Source of the DNA: Chloroflexota bacterium | GTDB taxonomy: Bacteria; Chloroflexota; UBA5177; JANWHV01 | Direction of reading: 5' to 3' | Length of the DNA stretch: 11,250 bases | NCBI GenBank assembly: GCA_025450375.1 | Contig: JANWHO010000239.1 | Coordinates: 1 to 11,250, forward strand | Shown: positions 7,309 to 11,250 of the stretch, one piece after another | How the letters are laid out: each line of letters opens with the position of its first letter | How positions within the stretch are numbered: position 1 is the first letter of the stretch | Made by a program: the position numbers and the translations under genes | Notes under the pieces: generated by a model | Databases searched by the model: none | What the model was told of the DNA's origin: nothing | What the model saw: the letters and a program-made list of their open reading frames with translations, nothing else

Positions 7309-8121
7309 CTATCCCTCCTGCAAATGGGCCAGAACCCGGCTCGCGATCATGTTGAATTCGAGACTGGTCCGCATGGCCGGCTCGCGTGGATAAGGAAGCT
7401 CGATCGGCACATCGGCGATAATCCGCCCTGGGCGTGGACTCATCACCACAACCCGGCTGGACAGGAACACCGCCTCGAAAACATTATGGGTGACGAAAAG
7501 AACCGTCCAGCCGGCCATCGCCACGATCCGGAGCAATTCCACGTTCAGGCGTCCGCGGGTCATCTCATCGAGGGCCCCGAATGGTTCATCCATCAACATT
7601 AAACTGGGCTTGGCTACCAGGGCCCGGGCGATCGACACGCGCATCTTCATCCCGCCGGACAGTTGCCGGGGATATTCGCGGGCCACGTCACCGAGCCCAA
7701 CGGTCGAGAGCGCCTCCATGGCCGCGCCGCGGCGATCCTGCTTGTCTACTCGGCGCAATAGGAGCGGCAACTCCACGTTGCGGAGCACGGTCCGCCAGGG
7801 CAGCAGTGTAGCGTCCTGGAACACGAAGGCCATGTCGTGCCGTTCGCGCCGTGCGGCCTCCGGCGCCAAACCCGCCACGCGCACCTGTCCGGCCGAGATT
7901 GGTCCCAGGCCGGCCACGATGCGGAGGATGGTCGATTTCCCGCAACCGGACGGGCCGACCAGGGATATGAACTCACCCGGCCGCACCGCGAGATTGGCTC
8001 CGCGGAGGGCCACCGTCCCATTCGCGTACGCCTTGCTGACGTTGTGCAGCGAGACCAGGGCTTCCGAAGAAGCGTCGCGCCCAACTCGTATGTCGGCCGC
8101 CTGGTCAGTTGAGGTGGCCAC
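7309..8121 (-). CDS. ABC transporter ATP-binding protein, NitT/TauT/ThiZ type
   Basis: This 270-residue ATPase powers the importer from the cytoplasmic side. Walker A GPSGCGKST is at 56-64, the Q-loop glutamine at 102 (VFQDATLLPW), the signature LSGGM at 154-158, Walker B LMLMDEP at 174-180 with catalytic E179, the D-loop GALD at 182-185 and the switch histidine at 212. The DATLLPWRTV segment is characteristic of SsuB/TauB/ThiZ. The open frame continues 70 codons upstream to an ATG at 8331, but that part is low-complexity and unlike any ABC protein. The GTG at 8121 has AAGGGA 6 nt upstream and gives the normal family length, so it is preferred. It is the first gene of the operon. Confidence 0.9.
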   Translation of the reverse strand: MATSTDQAADIRVGRDASSEALVSLHNVSKAYANGTVALRGANLAVRPGEFISLVGPSGCGKSTILRIVAGLGPISAGQVRVAGLAPEAARRERHDMAFVFQDATLLPWRTVLRNVELPLLLRRVDKQDRRGAAMEALSTVGLGDVAREYPRQLSGGMKMRVSIARALVAKPSLMLMDEPFGALDEMTRGRLNVELLRIVAMAGWTVLFVTHNVFEAVFLSSRVVVMSPRPGRIIADVPIELPYPREPAMRTSLEFNMIASRVLAHLQEG

Positions 8122-8344
8122 GCCCGTTCCCTTTTCTCGCCATCCTGCCTCGCATGCCGCTCGCCGTAGGCGGGGATGGTATCCCCGCGCCACATAGTAC
8201 CGAAAATCGTTCCGCGCGGGCGTCTTTGCGTTGGCGCCGATCCACAAGCCGGCCCCGGCGCCCCGGCGCCCCTCCACTATACACGAGAATCCATGCCCCC
8301 GGCGGGAAACCATGGACCGTGACGCCGGCATTGAGCGGCAACGG
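8122..8344 (-). promoter_or_regulatory. Leader and likely promoter region of the transporter operon
   Basis: These 223 nt separate dgkA from the ATPase gene and are the only place in the minus-strand series with room for a promoter. Possible -10 elements on the minus strand are TATAGT (8276-8281) and TACTAT (8194-8199), but neither has a convincing -35. Three GGCGCC palindromes occur at 8233-8238, 8257-8262 and 8265-8270. AAGGGA at 8128-8133 is the ribosome binding site that sets the GTG start. No TPP or FMN riboswitch core (such as the CUGAGA and AUAAUGCCAGC-type strings of the TPP aptamer) was recognised by eye. No terminator with a U run follows dgkA, so read-through is possible. Confidence 0.4.
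8170..8188 (-). repeat. Perfect inverted repeat in the operon leader
   Basis: GCGGGGAT and ATCCCCGC flank a 3-nt spacer, giving an 8-bp perfect palindrome 48 nt before the ATPase start. It sits just downstream of the TACTAT candidate -10. It could be a repressor operator or a 5'-UTR hairpin; the choice is inference. Confidence 0.5.
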
Positions 8345-8722
8345 TTACCAGCCCAGGGCGCGCGCCATTGGCGGCCCCAGGATCAGAAGCCCAATCGCCG
8401 CCGCGCCAACCGCCATGACCAGGACGGCGCCCGCCGCCACGTCCTTCGCGACCTTTGCCAGCGGATGATATTCCTCGGTTGCCAGATCCACCACGGCCTC
8501 CACCACGGTGTTGAGCATTTCCAGGGTCAACACGGCCAGGATACAGAGCAGGAGGACGGCCAGCTCGACACGGGATACCCCGAGAAGCCCCGCCAGGGCC
8601 AGGACACCTCCCGCCGCGCCGGCATGGATACGCATGTTTCGCTGCGTGCGAAACACGTACACGACTCCCTGGCCGGCGAATCGGAAGGCGGCGCCTAACG
8701 TGCCGTTACGTACCCGCGGCAT
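8345..8722 (-). CDS. dgkA: Diacylglycerol/undecaprenol kinase
   Basis: This small integral-membrane lipid kinase has 125 residues, the normal size for the DgkA family. In Gram-positive bacteria these enzymes mainly phosphorylate undecaprenol to recycle the carrier lipid for cell-wall synthesis. The N-terminal amphipathic region has the family's RNMRIH (28-33); hydrophobic helices lie at about 35-49, 52-66 and 96-115. The kinase signature is ExLNTVVExVVD (68-79), with E75 and D79 in place, followed by K90 and KDVAAGAV (93-100). The open frame extends 35 codons further upstream but runs through ybeY in another frame, so the ATG at 8722 is preferred although its ribosome binding site is weak. 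It overlaps ybeY by 17 nt, consistent with coupled translation. Confidence 0.9.
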   Translation of the reverse strand: MPRVRNGTLGAAFRFAGQGVVYVFRTQRNMRIHAGAAGGVLALAGLLGVSRVELAVLLLCILAVLTLEMLNTVVEAVVDLATEEYHPLAKVAKDVAAGAVLVMAVGAAAIGLLILGPPMARALGW

Positions 8723-9224
8723 CTCGCGCCAGACCCGCCTCCGCCAACAATTCCTCGGTCGTGACCCGCATCCGCTCTTCGTCCTCGGGGGACTGGTGAT
8801 CGAAGCCCAGAAGGTGCAGGAGACCATGCACCAAAAGAAACGCGAACTCCCGCTCCTGGCTATGGCCGTAGGCGAGGGCCTGATCGCGCATCCGCGGCAT
8901 GGAAATGATGATATCGCCTAAGGGCACCGGGTAGTCGGGGGGAAGGGTTCGCGGGTCCGGGCCCTCGCCTTCCAGTTGGGAGAACGACAGAACGTCCGTG
9001 GGAGCGTCGATTCCCCGGTACACGCGGTTATAGTCCTGAATCTCCGCCTCGTCCACCAGGAGCAGGCTCACCTCGCCCCGTCGCGGCGCGATCCGCCGCG
9101 CGGCCAGGGTATGCAAGGCGCCAATTCCCAGCCGCTCCGCCAGGGCCGCCCAGTGTTCCTCGACCTCAGGGCCGGCGATCACCAGCTGAAAGGCCCCTTC
9201 AACCTCGGAATGATCCACGCTCAT
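8706..9224 (-). CDS. ybeY: Endoribonuclease YbeY (16S rRNA 3' maturation)
   Basis: This 172-residue metal-dependent RNase takes part in 16S rRNA 3'-end maturation and ribosome quality control. The zinc motif HGLLHLLGFDH is complete (H133, H137, H143), and the supporting blocks TDVLSF (76-81) and GDIIIS (103-108) are in the expected order. The open frame reaches back to 9344, but the ATG at 9224 gives the normal family length. That ATG overlaps the pgpH stop as ATGA and has AGGGA 4 nt upstream, so it is preferred. The neighbours pgpH and dgkA are its usual partners in Bacillus-type gene order. The approximately 40-residue tail and head around the core are ordinary. No sign of damage. Confidence 0.94.
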   Translation of the reverse strand: MSVDHSEVEGAFQLVIAGPEVEEHWAALAERLGIGALHTLAARRIAPRRGEVSLLLVDEAEIQDYNRVYRGIDAPTDVLSFSQLEGEGPDPRTLPPDYPVPLGDIIISMPRMRDQALAYGHSQEREFAFLLVHGLLHLLGFDHQSPEDEERMRVTTEELLAEAGLARDAAGT

Positions 9225-11250
9225 TGATTCCCTGCCGCCGGGAACGGAGAACGGGGATAGCGCACCCGCCCATGCGAGATCCCTTGCAGGACCAGAGCGA
9301 AACTCTTCTCGATCGAGGCGAGATCGCGGAGAGTAAGCGGACATTCGTCAAGCTGGCCGTCCTGCATCCGTTCCTGGGTGAGACGATGAATGATTCCGCG
9401 GATCTGCTCGGGATCAGCTCCTGGAGAGGCGCGCACCGCCGCTTCCACCCCATCGGCCAGCATGAGGATGGCCATCTCACGGGTCTGGGGCCGTGGTCCG
9501 GGGTAGCGGAAGTCCTCGATGCACACACCCGCCTCACCCCGCGAGTCTACTGCTTGTTGATAGAAGAAACTCACCAGATTGGTGCCATGATGCTGCCAGA
9601 TCCCGTCCTCCAGGACTTCCGGCAGGTGATAGGCGCGCGCCAGTCTGACCCCTTCGTAGATGTGCTCCAGGATCAGGGCCACGCTCTCCTCCGGCTCAAT
9701 GCGGTCGTGAATGTTGGTGACGGCGGCCTGGTTCTCGGCGAAGTTGGTGGGGTGGACCAATTTGCCGATGTCGTGGAAGTACGCAATCACGCGCACCAAG
9801 AGGGCATCGGCCCCGATCTGCTCGGCGGCTCGCTCGGCGAGGGTACCGATCATCAGGCTATGGTGGTAGGTTCCCGGCGCCTCCTGCATCAGCCGGCGCA
9901 GGAGGGGATGATTGGGGTGGCTCAGCTCAAGCATATGCAAAGCGGTCGTGACCCCAAACAAGCGGCCCAGGGCGGCCAGGCTGCCCAAAGTCAAGGTAGC
10001 GGCCAGCAATCCGCTGAGCGCGATCGCCGCCACGTCACTGCCCATCCCCAGCCAATCATTCCCATGAGCCAGTAACCTTGCAGCCGCCACGCAGACCAGG
10101 CCGGCAACGGCGGCCCCGCACCCGGCGGCAAAAAAGCCAGTTGAGCGCCGAGTGCCGCGAATCAGCATGGCGCCGGTCATTCCGCTGACCAGAAAATAGC
10201 TGCTAATCAAGGGTGATCCACCTGCCTCCCACCCAACCAGAAAGGCCCAGAGCGCGGTAGCCACCAGGGCCAGGGGGAAATCAAGCAGAAGGGTCAGCAG
10301 CATGCTGATTGCCGCCGCCGGGAAGGTGTACGGGAGCGAACCGTGCTGCTGAGTCATCACGGCCGCCGCGATACAGGCAGCGAGAAAGAGCGTATCGAGC
10401 AGCAAGAGGCGACGCGGACGGAGCAGAATGGGGCTCCGGGCCGTGATCAGGTATCCATGGAGGAGCCCGGCGGCGAGCAGGGAGAGTAAGAGATCGCCCA
10501 GCAGGGTTTGCCCCGAGAAACTCCGATCCATCACTCCGGACGCCCTCAAGGCGGTGAGCGTACGCCGGCTGATCACGTCGCCGCCGCGCACTATTACCTG
10601 GCCGGCGCTGTAATGGGCCTGCAACGGCTGGACCCGAGCGGCGGCATTCAACCGCGCCTTCGCGGTGAGCGCTGGGTCCGCGACCCGATTGGGCTGGAGG
10701 AATGTCGCGAAAAGGGCCGAGGCGACGGATCGGGCCTGGGAACTGAGCGTCGCGCCTCGAAACGGCGGCGCCAGTCTCAATGCGTGTGCCTGGGTGGGGT
10801 CAAGCGGTAGCTTGGTACTCGCGGCGAGCGCGTTCAGGACCGCCGATTTGACCCGGATGAGATCGGCTCGGCTCAGGCGCAAGAGATCCGAGGCCATCGT
10901 GGGACTGATCACTCCTCCCGCCCGGCGCGCCAGGATCACCGGCGCCATGGCGCCGCCTCGGCCACGGACGGTGCGTGATCCGAGGAGCACCTGAGCGGCG
11001 CCAAAGAGCGCGACGGCATGGGACAGCGATTGAGCCTCGGGCCCGGGAACGGCGCGGTATTGGGGAGGAACCGCCCTGGTCGCGAAGTCGCGGTGTCGCG
11101 AGGTGATCTGGGGATCAGGAATTGAGAACTCCTTGGGCGAGAGGATTGTGTGAGTGGCGATGGTCCCTATTTGCATGGTCTGAACCGTCAAGGCATCGGG
11201 AAGAAAGAGGACCAGGGTGAGCGCGAGGGCTAGAACCAATCCCATAATCG
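9221..11250 (-). CDS. pgpH: 7TM-HD cyclic-di-AMP phosphodiesterase PgpH (5' end outside window)
   Basis: This membrane-bound HD-domain protein of the YqfF/PgpH family hydrolyses c-di-AMP to pApA. At least 674 residues are visible from the ATG at 11245. The frame is still open at the window edge, and family members usually have a cytosolic stretch before the first helix, so the true start is probably upstream. Numbering from that ATG, helix 1 spans about 1-18. An extracytoplasmic 7TMR-HDED domain (about 20-245) follows, with a run of membrane helices at about 247-435. The HD domain follows: GTYHHS (H461/H462), HDIGK (491-495), the family's NFAENQ (501-506), H528, HH (552-553) and D598, so all metal ligands are present. 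It is the first gene seen in the pgpH-ybeY-dgkA set and overlaps ybeY by 4 nt. Confidence 0.92.
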   Translation of the reverse strand, partial: IMGLVLALALTLVLFLPDALTVQTMQIGTIATHTILSPKEFSIPDPQITSRHRDFATRAVPPQYRAVPGPEAQSLSHAVALFGAAQVLLGSRTVRGRGGAMAPVILARRAGGVISPTMASDLLRLSRADLIRVKSAVLNALAASTKLPLDPTQAHALRLAPPFRGATLSSQARSVASALFATFLQPNRVADPALTAKARLNAAARVQPLQAHYSAGQVIVRGGDVISRRTLTALRASGVMDRSFSGQTLLGDLLLSLLAAGLLHGYLITARSPILLRPRRLLLLDTLFLAACIAAAVMTQQHGSLPYTFPAAAISMLLTLLLDFPLALVATALWAFLVGWEAGGSPLISSYFLVSGMTGAMLIRGTRRSTGFFAAGCGAAVAGLVCVAAARLLAHGNDWLGMGSDVAAIALSGLLAATLTLGSLAALGRLFGVTTALHMLELSHPNHPLLRRLMQEAPGTYHHSLMIGTLAERAAEQIGADALLVRVIAYFHDIGKLVHPTNFAENQAAVTNIHDRIEPEESVALILEHIYEGVRLARAYHLPEVLEDGIWQHHGTNLVSFFYQQAVDSRGEAGVCIEDFRYPGPRPQTREMAILMLADGVEAAVRASPGADPEQIRGIIHRLTQERMQDGQLDECPLTLRDLASIEKSFALVLQGISHGRVRYPRSPFPAAGNQ

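Noticed and set aside
8122..8331. N-terminal extension of the ATPase frame to an ATG at 8331.
   Set aside because: The extra 70 residues are low-complexity and unlike ABC proteins, while the GTG at 8121 has a good ribosome binding site and gives normal length.
8122..8344. A TPP riboswitch expected beside a ThiXYZ-like transporter.
   Set aside because: None of the conserved TPP aptamer strings was seen on the minus strand; a covariance search would be needed to exclude a divergent one.
8723..8827. N-terminal extension of dgkA into ybeY.
   Set aside because: It would overlap ybeY by over 100 nt with an unrelated, arginine-rich sequence; the ATG at 8722 gives the family's usual 125 residues.
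9225..9344. N-terminal extension of ybeY to 9344.
   Set aside because: It lies inside the pgpH 3' end; the ATGA overlap start gives normal YbeY length.

Overview
The window is about 11.25 kb of GC-rich bacterial chromosome. All genes but one lie on the minus strand, and they form two tightly packed blocks. The core gene order pgpH-ybeY-dgkA (c-di-AMP phosphodiesterase, 16S rRNA maturation RNase, Gram-positive-type lipid kinase), together with a ThiY/RibY-type binding protein and a solitary Uma2 endonuclease, would fit a Chloroflexota-like or other deep-branching Gram-positive-type bacterium. This placement is an inference from gene content only; no rRNA or tRNA gene is present to confirm it.

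Right block (about 8345-11250, minus strand): a 7TM-HD c-di-AMP phosphodiesterase (pgpH, its 5' end beyond the window), ybeY and dgkA. They are joined by a 4-nt ATGA overlap and a 17-nt overlap, which indicates co-transcription. In Bacillus the next genes would be cdd and era. Here they are replaced by a 223-nt gap and an accessory operon.

Middle block (693-8121, minus strand): a probable six-gene operon. In transcription order it encodes an ABC ATPase, an ABC permease, an NMT1/THI5-like periplasmic binding protein, a COG1233-type FAD oxidoreductase, a cytosine-deaminase-like amidohydrolase and a family 5 (peptide/opine-type) binding protein. Gaps range from 0 to 83 nt. The only larger breaks are an 83-nt gap ahead of the NMT1/THI5-like gene and a 69-nt gap after it that holds a strong hairpin. 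The first three genes make a complete importer of the NitT/TauT/ThiXYZ class. The oxidoreductase and amidohydrolase suggest that the imported compound, perhaps a nitrogen heterocycle related to pyrimidines or flavins, is oxidised and hydrolysed inside the cell. The amidohydrolase keeps its metal and catalytic residues but differs from E. coli CodA at substrate-contact positions, so cytosine may not be the substrate. The family 5 binding protein has no partner permease in the window.

Left end (71-676, plus strand): a Uma2-family PD-(D/E)XK nuclease-like gene that converges on the operon, with only 16 nt between the two stop codons.

No tRNA, rRNA, CRISPR array, insertion sequence or phage gene was found. 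The most interesting part is the middle operon as a candidate undescribed uptake-and-degradation pathway.
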